Shown: piece by piece, positions 9,430 to 19,036 of the stretch | How positions within the stretch are numbered: the first letter of the stretch is position 1 | How the letters are laid out: each line of letters starts with the position of its first letter | Assembly: GCF_009734185.1 (NCBI RefSeq) | Contig: NZ_CP046393.1 | Coordinates: 1,542,501 to 1,606,500, forward strand | From: Commensalibacter melissae | Lineage (GTDB): Bacteria; Pseudomonadota; Alphaproteobacteria; Acetobacterales; Acetobacteraceae | DNA: 64,000 nt | Reading direction: 5' to 3' | The notes under the pieces: model-generated | Database searches by the model: none | What the model saw: only the letters and a program-made list of their open reading frames with translations | What the model was told of the DNA's origin: nothing | Translations under genes and position numbers: made by a program

Positions 9430-10647
9430 TTATTCAGTTTCCTTTTCCCCAATTTTTTCCAGCGATTGAATAAGTTTTTGGGTTTTACGACGGGCATCAG
9501 TGACGGAAGTGGCCGTATTTTCTATATAACGGGTCAATTTTTCAAAAATCATGTCAATTTTTATCATTTCTTGTCTGGTCTTGCCCAATAAACTTGAAAC
9601 AAATTCCGTTTTCTCACTCAATGCCAATGAAACATAACCGAGATGAATAGTCCGTAATAAAGGCGGCATTAAGGCGGGGGACATAATTAAAATATGATAA
9701 ACTCTGCCGATTTCGTCGATAAGACCGGGAATTCGAGCGATTTCCGTATAAAGTCCATCAGTTGGAACATATAAAACAGCGAATTCAACCGTTTTTGGCG
9801 GTACAATATATTTTGAAGCGATCTTTTTCGCCTCCTGCTTGACACAACTTTCCAGAGCTTTACGGGCAGCCTGTTCCGCGCCACTATTTCCTTCTTCAAT
9901 AGCTTGTATTAATCGTTCATAAGCTTCCGTTGGGAATTTAGAATCAATGGCCATTAAAGGTTTATGGGAACCTTGTGCAGGCATATGAACGGCGAATTCG
10001 ACAATTTCCATGCTGTTATCCTTTAAACGCACATTCCGTTCATAAGTTCCAGTTGGTAAAATATCATCTAATATTGATTGTAGCTGCGCCTCACCCCAGC
10101 CGCCACGCGTCTTAACATTTGTAAACAATCGCTTTAAATCGCTCATCTGCGCTGTTACAGAGTTAACCTCACCCATCAATTTTTGAATCTCGGAAAACTG
10201 TTCAACCACACGCTGAAAAGATGACTGCATTTGAGTTTCAACAGCCTTGTTCAGTCTTTCCGTTACAGATTGGCGCAACTCTGTTAAATTCTGTGAACTT
10301 TGCTCTGTTAAAAGCTGCATCGCCCTTGCCTGATCCAACCGTAACGTGGATTGTTCCTTCATCAAACTTTCGTTCATGACATGCAATCGCTCAGCCAGTT
10401 GGTTTTGACCATTCTGTAAACGGTCGAACAATTCCTTCTCAATTTTATCAAGATGCTGCTGCTGACGGTCTTGATTCTGTATTCGTGCGGAAGATTCCTT
10501 CTCGATTAAAAATGTTATTCTTTTTAAAATATCCTCCTGCCGATCATTTTTTTTTATTGATTGTTTCAATATAAAAACAGCAGCCAAACCAAAGCCAATC
10601 AATACAATAATGAAAATAAAAAAATATTCCGTATAATTACTTATCAT
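9430..10647 (-). CDS. rmuC: DNA recombination protein RmuC
   Basis: This 405-residue protein fits the RmuC family: an N-terminal membrane helix (about residues 9-27), a long Gln/Glu-rich coiled coil to about residue 200, then the nuclease-like RmuC domain with GGWGEAQLQSILDDILP, PLMAIDSKFP and the later FAVLYVPTDGLY. RmuC limits rearrangements between inverted repeats in E. coli and is predicted to be related to restriction-type nucleases. It lies 37 bases after the large AsmA-like gene and probably shares its transcript. Confidence 0.92.
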   Translation of the reverse strand: MISNYTEYFFIFIIVLIGFGLAAVFILKQSIKKNDRQEDILKRITFLIEKESSARIQNQDRQQQHLDKIEKELFDRLQNGQNQLAERLHVMNESLMKEQSTLRLDQARAMQLLTEQSSQNLTELRQSVTERLNKAVETQMQSSFQRVVEQFSEIQKLMGEVNSVTAQMSDLKRLFTNVKTRGGWGEAQLQSILDDILPTGTYERNVRLKDNSMEIVEFAVHMPAQGSHKPLMAIDSKFPTEAYERLIQAIEEGNSGAEQAARKALESCVKQEAKKIASKYIVPPKTVEFAVLYVPTDGLYTEIARIPGLIDEIGRVYHILIMSPALMPPLLRTIHLGYVSLALSEKTEFVSSLLGKTRQEMIKIDMIFEKLTRYIENTATSVTDARRKTQKLIQSLEKIGEKETE

Positions 10648-10684
10648 TGATCTATCGTCTCAACTTCAATTGTCTATACAATTA

Positions 10685-13600
10685 TTAAAATAGATTTCGT
10701 AAAAAGCCCGGAGTTAGCAACATTGAAGGATATACCTCCATATGAGGGTCTTTGAATTTTCCGTTAATGACAAAGGGAACGGCAATAAACCCACCCCCTT
10801 TTTCTGGAACAAATAATTTTCCCACCCCCGGGACATGACTAAATAGTTTATTCACCGCATAAATCGGCACTATTGTTCCCTGCAAATCCAAAACCGCTTT
10901 ATCAAGATTGATATCGCCCTTCAAAGTCGCTCCAAGTTCATCATTGAAAACACGACCATTTTTTATTTTCAGAATCCCCTTATTCAAAAAGATATTTCCT
11001 TTGAGAGCATCAATATTCAACGCATCCGCCTTTTGCCTTTTGAACCAACCATAAACAGAAAGATTACTGATCCGTTTTAAGGCGGTGGGAACATGATCAA
11101 CAACAAAAGGCTCGATTTGTATCTTGCCGGTAAACGGGGCCTCAGGATCATTGTCATCAAAATTACCACTCAGAACACAATGCCCTCCTGAAATTCTATT
11201 TGATATTCCAACAATATCCAATAAATTGCCAAGATTCTGAGCATCCAGATAAAATTGTCGATTTGAATCCTTGGGAAATAATGACGCAGTTACCAAAGTT
11301 GGTTGGCGCATTCCATAAGAAAGACGCATCAACCGTAATCCATTATATTCAATATAGGCTGTCACTTCGCCCAGATTCTTATTCTTATCATAAAAGATTT
11401 TCTTGGCCTGAAGGTTAAAGATCCAACGTCTTCCCTTAAGTCCTTTGTACTTTCCTGTAGCTGCAACAGGAATATTATAATTCTGTGATTTCTTGGAAAC
11501 AGCATGTTTTTTCCTGGATGATCCAAGATAATCCTGAATAAATGGGGAAAGATCCAATGTATCTGCCTTGACAGAAATACGTACATCACCTTTTAAAGGG
11601 TTATGAAACGCTTCATCCGTCATTGGAAAATTAATGGTCGCTTTTCCTTCTGACCGTCCAGTTTTAAAATATTGAATATTTAATTGGGTTGGAATTCTAT
11701 TTTCGATATTCATATTGGCATGCACCAACAAGTCACTTCCCTGAGCATGCAAGTCTTGAATACCGACCAGTTTGTTGTCATTCAATATTATCGTTCCCGA
11801 AGCCTTCGCGGGTTTTGCAATTAGCTTGTGCCAAATTGGGAGTTTCAATTCAGTTCTTGATAGATCCAAATTTAAATTGATTATCGCTTTTTTATCGTAA
11901 AATTTTGAATAGTTTAAATCTAGATAGGCTTGGCCCCCTATATCCTTAGCCATATCAAAACCTGTTTGTTTCAAGGTCTCTGACGTAATGGTCAAGCCAA
12001 CTTTTGCTTTTTCAACAAGCGACCCAAGATATTGATGCGTAAAATTTTGTCTATACTCAATACGTGCAGGAAAATAAGATAAAAGACCATACCCATGTAA
12101 ATCAAGTTGACGGGCATTCACGTCCACCACTAAATTCCCCTGTCTCAAATCCTGTCCTAACGCAATATCTTTTAGATAGACATTTTTAATCTCATTATGT
12201 CCCTGAATATCAATCTGTTCGATTTTCACCTTTTTCTTAAGGGGGATTTCCAAATGTAAATGCGTAGACAAATCCCCGGAAGGATTTTTAAAAGGGACAG
12301 GATGACGAGATAGCAAATGCAATCGTTGTTCAGATAATAAAGTTAATAAATCTTGCAACTTACCTTTTATCAAAAGCGTTATAATACCCAAATCCCGATG
12401 ATTGCTTAATCCTGTAATCCACATATTTCCAGAAGGTATATTCAACTTGCGTAATTTCGAGGTGGTTCCATTTCCTGACCTGACAATTTGATAACCTCCT
12501 CGATATTTAATCAATATCCGATCAGGATCTACAAATAACATTTGTGCATTCATTTTCTGTAAAGGTGGGATGGGCCTTAACCAGTGAACCTCCAAATCTG
12601 TTGCCTGAGCAATTCCACCCTCCAAGTGAACCAGTCTCAAATGATGCCATCCCTCATGCCCCATAAGCCTTGCATGAATTGAAAAATCTCGCGCTTGCCC
12701 TCTTGTAATATTGCCCGTAACCCATTTATTGGCTCCTTTGGCTATGTGACGAGGCCAATATTCTTTTAATGTTGAAAAATCTAGCAACGGACTACCCGCG
12801 GAAAAATCTGCATCAACCACTTTTGGATTTAACAGTGAGGATAATTTCAACCAACCCTTGAAATGAAAAAAAGGCCCGCTTTTCGCATTTTCCAAATTTG
12901 ACGGAGATCTCAATTGCAGACAAATGTCGGAAAAATCAATCTTTGCAGGATATTTGGCATCTTCACCAAAAAAAGCGCTTATACGAGCATTGAAAGAAGA
13001 TGGGAAATATTCCATATTTCCAACCCTTACATTCCCCTGAGCTGAATTTATTTTAATATCTGCCATATAAGGTTGCATGAAAGCTTTATTCTGGATAGAA
13101 AAACCTATATTCGCCTCAGCTGAAATAGGCATATTAACAGATTGCAAATAACGCAATTCCGGTATCATTTCTGCAATATTAGCGGGATTGACCTGATAGA
13201 TCTCCATATGCCATTGGAGCTTTCCCGTTTTTTGCAAATTAACAATATCTGATGAAGTTATGGACTGAACAGAGCTTTGACCTTTAATTTGAACCTTATG
13301 ACCATTAATATCAAAATTGAAATAGACTTTTCCAATAATGGTCAATGTTTTGTCAGCATAAAAAGGATGCACATCAACATCAATCTGTCTTGATTGAATC
13401 AAATTATGATCAATGTCATCTTTAAAAGATAAAACGGTTTTCTCAATTTTGACATGATACAAACGATGAAAGTCGATATCCAGCCTGGATTGTCTCGACA
13501 AACCCAATCCTGACAAATCCAGATTAACATGATTGTCTTTATATCTTCTTAAATGTAATTGTGCACCTGACAACTTGATATACAAAGGAACAATTTTTTT

Positions 13601-14005
13601 ATGTCGTAATGATGATGTATCCAACGTTAATTTTGCAAAGTCCAAATGATCCCTTACCTGATTATAGACATCCAGTAACTTTAATCCTTCCAGTTCGAAA
13701 GTGACTGGTGTATTAAAGCCTTTCTTTAGAACAGGCCATTTCATAACCAACTTGTCAAACGTCAGTCTTCCAGCAGGTTTATCCTTCTCCATACCTTCTA
13801 TAACCGTTAAAGGAAGCCAATATCGGGCGATAAAGGTAAGGTTGGTAGGTGCGCTTAATATGAATAATATAAAAGCTGACACCATCACGACCAGCAATAC
13901 AATTACCGAACAGCCTGCCAGTAAAAATTTACGCAACCAGTTTCGTCTGTGTTTTATTTTTGAATCTTTATGAAATTCTTGCTCTTTCTTTATGGGCATT
14001 TTCAT
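10685..14005 (-). CDS. YhdP/AsmA-like giant envelope protein
   Basis: The 1106-residue protein has one N-terminal membrane helix (about residues 27-50) followed by a very long, beta-rich periplasmic part. The C-terminal stretch (HVPGVGKLFVPEKGGGFIAV, then PFVINGKFKDP and PSMLLTPGFLRNLF) is the AsmA-like/DUF3971 end found in alphaproteobacterial YhdP-type proteins. Members of the AsmA superfamily (TamB, YhdP, YdbH) form grooved bridges that move phospholipids between the membranes. Phospholipid transport here is inferred from the family. It is divergent from glnE, with only 48 bases between the starts, and is followed by rmuC on the same strand. Confidence 0.82.
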   Translation of the reverse strand: MKMPIKKEQEFHKDSKIKHRRNWLRKFLLAGCSVIVLLVVMVSAFILFILSAPTNLTFIARYWLPLTVIEGMEKDKPAGRLTFDKLVMKWPVLKKGFNTPVTFELEGLKLLDVYNQVRDHLDFAKLTLDTSSLRHKKIVPLYIKLSGAQLHLRRYKDNHVNLDLSGLGLSRQSRLDIDFHRLYHVKIEKTVLSFKDDIDHNLIQSRQIDVDVHPFYADKTLTIIGKVYFNFDINGHKVQIKGQSSVQSITSSDIVNLQKTGKLQWHMEIYQVNPANIAEMIPELRYLQSVNMPISAEANIGFSIQNKAFMQPYMADIKINSAQGNVRVGNMEYFPSSFNARISAFFGEDAKYPAKIDFSDICLQLRSPSNLENAKSGPFFHFKGWLKLSSLLNPKVVDADFSAGSPLLDFSTLKEYWPRHIAKGANKWVTGNITRGQARDFSIHARLMGHEGWHHLRLVHLEGGIAQATDLEVHWLRPIPPLQKMNAQMLFVDPDRILIKYRGGYQIVRSGNGTTSKLRKLNIPSGNMWITGLSNHRDLGIITLLIKGKLQDLLTLLSEQRLHLLSRHPVPFKNPSGDLSTHLHLEIPLKKKVKIEQIDIQGHNEIKNVYLKDIALGQDLRQGNLVVDVNARQLDLHGYGLLSYFPARIEYRQNFTHQYLGSLVEKAKVGLTITSETLKQTGFDMAKDIGGQAYLDLNYSKFYDKKAIINLNLDLSRTELKLPIWHKLIAKPAKASGTIILNDNKLVGIQDLHAQGSDLLVHANMNIENRIPTQLNIQYFKTGRSEGKATINFPMTDEAFHNPLKGDVRISVKADTLDLSPFIQDYLGSSRKKHAVSKKSQNYNIPVAATGKYKGLKGRRWIFNLQAKKIFYDKNKNLGEVTAYIEYNGLRLMRLSYGMRQPTLVTASLFPKDSNRQFYLDAQNLGNLLDIVGISNRISGGHCVLSGNFDDNDPEAPFTGKIQIEPFVVDHVPTALKRISNLSVYGWFKRQKADALNIDALKGNIFLNKGILKIKNGRVFNDELGATLKGDINLDKAVLDLQGTIVPIYAVNKLFSHVPGVGKLFVPEKGGGFIAVPFVINGKFKDPHMEVYPSMLLTPGFLRNLF

Positions 14006-14053
14006 CTTAATATTTGTAAACTGAAAAAAACCAAATAACAGAAATCATGTATC

Positions 14054-17000
14054 ATGTCTCACAAAAACCTGTCTTCTATCCCTTGGTTTGATCAGAATTG
14101 GCCAAAAGCGGCGGATCAACGTTCAGCAGACCTTTTTTCAAATGCAGTTAAAGAAGCATGGGTTAAAAATAACAAGGATCCAGTATTAATTCAGCAACCC
14201 GGTATTGTCCGCCTTATCCATGCCATTGGTGGGAACAGCCCCTTTCTTGCTGATTTGATTATAAAAAACATTCATTTCTTTGAATACCTTATATTAAATG
14301 GACCTGATAAGGCCTGCAATAAAGCCTTTACTTGCCTACAAAATTCATCAATACAAGAATCCAGATCCAGTATCGCCAAAATATTACGGATTACCAAACA
14401 AAAAATTGCCATTGCCTGTGCAATTGCAGATGTTGGAAATGTATGGACTTTAAAAAAAATAACCCACACGCTCAGTTATCTTGCAGAAATCACCCTTCAT
14501 TTTGCAATCAATTATCTTTTATTACAAGCACATCAAAATAAAAAAATTACACTTTCCCACCCAGAAAATCCTCAGGAAAACTCAGGATTTATTATTTTGG
14601 GAATGGGCAAACTTGGTGGTAGGGAACTTAATTACTCTTCTGATATTGATCTTATTATTCTTTATGATCCAGACAAATATCCGAATCATCCCGATCTTGC
14701 TACACTTTTTATCCGGATCACACGACAACTCGTATCCCTCATGGAGGATCGAGATGAAAATGGTTATGTTTTTCGTGTTGATCTGAGATTACGGCCTGAT
14801 CCCTCTTCTTCCCCACTCGCCGTTTCGTTACCCGCCGCCATTTCATATTATGAAAGCTTGGGACAAACCTGGGAACGAAGTGCCATGAGTAAGGCACGAC
14901 CTGTCGCGGGAGATCTTGCAGGAGGATATTCTTTCCTGGAGGCTGTTCAACCCTTTATATGGCGCAGGCATCTGGATTTTGCTGTTGTCGAGGACATTTA
15001 TGCCATGAAAAACAGGATTGATTGTCATAAAAATTCAGGCAAACCCAACCCGCCAATACTCTTTGAAAAAAAAATTGGACAAGATGCCCTGCACTGGTTA
15101 ATCGGTCAAAATGTGAAGTTAGGCTATGGTGGTATTCGTGAAATCGAATTTTTACCCCAAACCTTGCAATTGATCTGGGGAGGACGTTTTCCAAAACTGC
15201 GTACACCCCAAACAATCAAAGCCATACAGCAATTGACCAGAAAAGAGTTAATTTCCGATGAATCCGCAACAATCCTAATTAAAACCTACTATTTCCTTCG
15301 TAAAATAGAACACCGCCTGCAAATGCAATCCGATTATCAGACCCATTCCCTTCCCAATACACAACAGGCTTTTGATGCATTTTGCATTTTCATGGGATAT
15401 GAATCAACAGACAAATTTGTTGAAGATTTATTCCCGCTTATGCAAAAGGTCCGACATATATTCGAGGGATTTTTTACGTCTCCGGATAATGAAGAAAATT
15501 TTATTCTTGATTTACCTAAAAATGAATTAATCAATTATCTGAATGAAAAAGGTTTCCCCGATGAAGCCGCATCTATTTTACAATCATGGAGCAATAGCGG
15601 CCCCCGTACTTTAAGAACCGCACGGGCCAGAATGATTCTAAAAAATATTTTACCTAATATTTTACAGGCTTTTGCAGAACAGAAAAACCCTCTTTTGATC
15701 CTACAGCGTTTTGACAGTTTGCTGGCACGACATCATGCGGGGATACAGCTTTTGTCCCTTTTCGAACGTAATCCCATTTTAATCGAAAAATTGGCGTCAA
15801 TATTGGGTTCCTCACAATTCATGGCTGATTATATTACCAATAATCCTGCAGCACTTGATGCGTTAATTCATGTCGATATATTAAAAACAAAAACAAATCT
15901 GCTGCAAAAAACGATCCATGAGCATCTAAACAGCACCCAGTCTCTGGAAGAAATTCTGCCCATTCTTCATAACATTATTCAAAGCGAGGAATTCAGGCTT
16001 TCCGTTTCCTATATGGAAAACCGCCTTTCTCTAAATAAAAGTCAAATCCAGCGTACACGAATGGCAGATATCATTTTAAACGAACTTCTGGCAAGAGTAA
16101 TCAAAGATCATGAACAAAAATATGGGATTATTCCGGATGGAGGCATATGCATCATTATCTTGGGGAAAGCCGGATCATGGGAAATGACGGTGGGTTCCGA
16201 TCTTGATATGATGCTGGTCTATGACCATCCACCTGAAATTGCTGCCAGTGTCGCAGAAACAGGATTGGCCAATAAAGCATTCCGTTCGTTAGCCATCAAT
16301 CCTTATTATATACGATTAACACAAAGTTTTATCACTGCCTTGACCAATACAAGCTATACAGGTCCATTATATGAAATTGACATGCGTTTACGTCCATCTG
16401 GCAGCAAAGGGCCCGTTGCCGTATCCCTGAACTCATTCCAGCGATATCATGAAAAAGAAGCCTGGACATGGGAACGGATGGCTTTAACGCGGGCTAGGGT
16501 TATAGGTGGACCTAAAATCTTGCAGGACCGGATCAATAATGCCATTAACAAGGCCTTGGATTTTTCCCCCTCTGGCGTGACCAATAAAATCATTTTACAA
16601 GACGCCGTTCACATGCGCAAAAGGCTGGAAAATGATATGCCCCCCACCACACAATGGGATGTCAAATATCTTAAAGGTGGACTTATAGAAGTGGAATTTA
16701 TTGCTCAAACTCTGCAATTAATCTCGCATAATAATAAAGCAAGACATCCTTGCACAAGAATAGCGTTCAGAAAATTGGCTCAAAATGGCTATCTTTCTAT
16801 TGAAGAGGCAAGATATTTGATTCAAGCTGATTATTTCTGGCGAAATTTGCAAAGTCTTTTAAGATTATTCTTCGGTAAATATCCTCCCGAACATTTGGAA
16901 ATGGATGCAACTCCAATCATTATTGAAATCATGACCGAAAAACTTCTGGGAAAGATTTTTCACACAAAAGATTCATTTTCTCTGATTATGGAGAAAATAC

Positions 17001-17059
17001 ATCAAACCAGTGAACAGGTTCGTGATCTCTTTATAAAACTTCTTGGCCCTGTCACCTAA
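14054..17059 (+). CDS. glnE: Bifunctional glutamine synthetase adenylyltransferase/deadenylylase
   Basis: At 1001 residues it has the full GlnE layout: two nucleotidyltransferase domains, each followed by a helical bundle. It adenylylates (inactivates) and deadenylylates glutamine synthetase in response to PII and glutamine. The first domain has the canonical GKLGGRELNYSSDIDL at about residues 185-200. The second, at about 700-725, has the catalytic pair in SDLD, but the glycine loop reads GKAGSWEM instead of the usual GKLGGREM. No frameshift interrupts the gene. It is divergent from the YhdP-like gene, and bcp follows on the same strand after 66 bases. Confidence 0.96.
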   Translation: MSHKNLSSIPWFDQNWPKAADQRSADLFSNAVKEAWVKNNKDPVLIQQPGIVRLIHAIGGNSPFLADLIIKNIHFFEYLILNGPDKACNKAFTCLQNSSIQESRSSIAKILRITKQKIAIACAIADVGNVWTLKKITHTLSYLAEITLHFAINYLLLQAHQNKKITLSHPENPQENSGFIILGMGKLGGRELNYSSDIDLIILYDPDKYPNHPDLATLFIRITRQLVSLMEDRDENGYVFRVDLRLRPDPSSSPLAVSLPAAISYYESLGQTWERSAMSKARPVAGDLAGGYSFLEAVQPFIWRRHLDFAVVEDIYAMKNRIDCHKNSGKPNPPILFEKKIGQDALHWLIGQNVKLGYGGIREIEFLPQTLQLIWGGRFPKLRTPQTIKAIQQLTRKELISDESATILIKTYYFLRKIEHRLQMQSDYQTHSLPNTQQAFDAFCIFMGYESTDKFVEDLFPLMQKVRHIFEGFFTSPDNEENFILDLPKNELINYLNEKGFPDEAASILQSWSNSGPRTLRTARARMILKNILPNILQAFAEQKNPLLILQRFDSLLARHHAGIQLLSLFERNPILIEKLASILGSSQFMADYITNNPAALDALIHVDILKTKTNLLQKTIHEHLNSTQSLEEILPILHNIIQSEEFRLSVSYMENRLSLNKSQIQRTRMADIILNELLARVIKDHEQKYGIIPDGGICIIILGKAGSWEMTVGSDLDMMLVYDHPPEIAASVAETGLANKAFRSLAINPYYIRLTQSFITALTNTSYTGPLYEIDMRLRPSGSKGPVAVSLNSFQRYHEKEAWTWERMALTRARVIGGPKILQDRINNAINKALDFSPSGVTNKIILQDAVHMRKRLENDMPPTTQWDVKYLKGGLIEVEFIAQTLQLISHNNKARHPCTRIAFRKLAQNGYLSIEEARYLIQADYFWRNLQSLLRLFFGKYPPEHLEMDATPIIIEIMTEKLLGKIFHTKDSFSLIMEKIHQTSEQVRDLFIKLLGPVT

Positions 17060-17125
17060 TAACTATATTATTAACTTGAAAAAAACATTCAATTTTCATT
17101 ATATCCATCTAGAAAAGTAAGTTAT

Positions 17126-17599
17126 ATGACCCAACTAAACGAAGGTTCCCTGGCACCCAATTTTGATCTTCCCACCCAACTTGAAAGTTCAATTTCCCTG
17201 ACTGCATTAAAAGGAAAAAAATTTGTTCTTTATTTTTATCCAAAAGCCAATACATCTGGATGCACGAAAGAGGCCTGTGCTTTTGAAGAAAACCTGACCG
17301 CATTCAAAAAGCTCGATATCCCTGTTATTGGTGTATCCCGTGATCCAGTTAAAAAACTGAAGGATTTTGCCCAAAAACACAACCTCACCTTTCCATTGGC
17401 ATCCGACGAAAAAGGTGAAATGACAGAAGCCTATGGCGTTTGGGTAGAAAAATCAATGTATGGCCGAAAATACATGGGGATTGAACGATCGACCTTTTTA
17501 ATAGATGAAAAGGGTAGAATCCTTAAAATCTGGCATAAAGTCAAAGTTACCAACCATGTAAACGAAATTTTGAAAACTCTCAATGCATCTGATCGATAA
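17126..17599 (+). CDS. bcp: Thioredoxin-dependent peroxiredoxin Bcp
   Basis: The 157-residue protein is an atypical two-Cys peroxiredoxin of the Bcp/PrxQ group. It has the peroxidatic Cys46 in NTSGCTKEACAFE and the resolving Cys51 five residues later, as in E. coli Bcp. It reduces hydrogen peroxide and organic hydroperoxides in the cytoplasm and is recycled by thioredoxin; the trxB gene lies about 25 kb away in this window. It is co-directional with glnE and ends only 13 bases from the stop of the convergent gene. Confidence 0.95.
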   Translation: MTQLNEGSLAPNFDLPTQLESSISLTALKGKKFVLYFYPKANTSGCTKEACAFEENLTAFKKLDIPVIGVSRDPVKKLKDFAQKHNLTFPLASDEKGEMTEAYGVWVEKSMYGRKYMGIERSTFLIDEKGRILKIWHKVKVTNHVNEILKTLNASDR

Positions 17600-17612
17600 T
17601 CTTCTGTGAACC

Positions 17613-18836
17613 TTACGGATGTGCCGGTGCCAACATCTTCAGATCAGAAGGTATTTTATACAAACCGGCATCTTGATGTGCGTAAACAACTTTTAAGGCC
17701 ACAACTAATGGAATGTTATTACGTACAACGCGTAACATAACTCCATCATTTGTATAACATACATCATTAATATTGCCCTCTGTATCTGCCACCTCCCATT
17801 CATTACAAAATTGTCCAGCAACCGTGGCCTCACCAACCTTGACATAATCTCCCTCCGCCCTTTTTCCCGCGCCCTGAATAGATGCACCCGGCGCGACAAG
17901 TTCGGTTTTTTTCTTTAACTGGGGGTTTAAAACGGTTAATCGCTGCGTGCGATAATCAGTTATCATGTATGTATCAATCCCCTGGGAATCAATTCTTTGT
18001 TTCCATTGTTCCACGGACCAGCGCATTCTCTGATGAAATGGAGGTAAACCAGGCATGGGACCAGCGATTGCATAAACCACATCAACATCCCTTTGAGGAG
18101 TAATAAAAGGATTTTGGCTGGCATCCACCTTATTCCCATTTTCCGATTTTTTAGCCTGGATAGGTGAAAGAGGCTGAGCGTTGGCATTGGGTGAAACCAA
18201 AGTGGGACTTTCCCCCTTTTGCTGGGGAAGTCTAACCTGCTGATATCCTACCGGAACTTGAAATGTGGAGGGAGACAAAGCATCAAATTGCACTGAAAGG
18301 GCTTCTGTTTTACCATCAATACCATCAATATCCATTCCTTCCTGCCGTAATAATATGCCTTCATCAGTTACACAAACATCAGAATGTCCTTTTGTTCCTT
18401 GAACTGACCAATGATGACACAAAATACCCAATATACGATCTGTTCCCTTTTTTCTGAAATGTAGACTTTCATCCAAAAAAAGACCACCCTTGCCCGATTT
18501 ACTTGGAATCACCGTATAAACTCGCGACTTATTGGAAACAACCGTTGCCGTTTGCTTAGCTGAATCAATAAGGGTGAACCCAATATTGTTGGGACCATCA
18601 ATTCGAAATAGAGTTCCATTTCCAGAAAAATATATCTTGCGTTTTTGGGCCAATGATGAATTTTCCGGCTGCACGGCATAAACAACCGTTACATCTCGTT
18701 TCGGCATAAATAAAGGATGCTTTTCTTGGGCATAAGCCGATAGGGCGACAAAAAAAGTGGTACCAATAAGAATTGATCCCGTATAACTCTTTTTTTTATA
18801 AAAAGAAGAGCATAGCGCCCTAAAATTATACAACAT
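17613..18836 (-). CDS. Exported protein with two tandem homologous domains, function unknown
   Basis: I do not recognise this family. The 407-residue protein starts with a signal peptide ending SAYA before QEK. Two copies of one domain follow. Copy 1 begins PLFMPKRDVTVVYAV (about residue 41) and has Cys140 and Cys155 in ILCHHWSV and SDVCVTDEGILLR. Copy 2 begins PFITPQRDVDVVYAI (about 243) and has Cys344 and Cys360 in QFCNEWEV and NDVCYTNDGVMLR. A Ser/Pro/Asn-rich linker joins them. The paired Cys suggest one disulfide per domain in the periplasm. The ATG at 18836 has AAGGA seven bases upstream, better placed than the GTG just before it. It has its own promoter with a palindrome. Confidence 0.8.
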   Translation of the reverse strand: MLYNFRALCSSFYKKKSYTGSILIGTTFFVALSAYAQEKHPLFMPKRDVTVVYAVQPENSSLAQKRKIYFSGNGTLFRIDGPNNIGFTLIDSAKQTATVVSNKSRVYTVIPSKSGKGGLFLDESLHFRKKGTDRILGILCHHWSVQGTKGHSDVCVTDEGILLRQEGMDIDGIDGKTEALSVQFDALSPSTFQVPVGYQQVRLPQQKGESPTLVSPNANAQPLSPIQAKKSENGNKVDASQNPFITPQRDVDVVYAIAGPMPGLPPFHQRMRWSVEQWKQRIDSQGIDTYMITDYRTQRLTVLNPQLKKKTELVAPGASIQGAGKRAEGDYVKVGEATVAGQFCNEWEVADTEGNINDVCYTNDGVMLRVVRNNIPLVVALKVVYAHQDAGLYKIPSDLKMLAPAHP

Positions 18837-18873
18837 CACTTTATCCTTAATATATTGACTTTACAAATACCGA

Positions 18874-18901
18874 ATTATAAACGGAATCAATTCCGTTTCA
18901 A
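18874..18901 (-). promoter_or_regulatory. Promoter of the duplicated-domain exported gene
   Basis: On the reverse strand TTGAAA (901..896) and a perfect TATAAT (879..874) are separated by 16 bases. The predicted transcript start lies about 30 bases from the ATG, and AAGGA precedes that ATG. This is one of the best-formed promoters in the window. Confidence 0.65.
18879..18898. promoter_or_regulatory. 20-bp palindrome inside the promoter spacer (candidate operator)
   Basis: AAACGGAATCAATTCCGTTT has perfect nine-base arms around CA. It fills the -35/-10 spacer and overlaps both boxes, the classic position for a repressor dimer. The cognate regulator is not identifiable from this window. Confidence 0.55.
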
Positions 18902-19017
18902 TCCCCCTAAAACTAAACTTAATTGATATCTCGTTAACTAAAAATCTATAATGCCTTAATCTTGAATAAACTTTGCACGTCCAATTCTATTGTAATGATT
19001 AAATCATGATAACATGA

Positions 19018-19034
19018 ACATGATCTGATCATGT
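19018..19034. terminator. Short hairpin downstream of the EcsC gene
   Basis: ACATGAT and ATCATGT form a seven-base stem around CTG directly after the EcsC-family stop codon on the reverse strand. There is no T-run on that strand, so it is a weak terminator candidate only. Confidence 0.25.
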
Positions 19035-19036
19035 CA

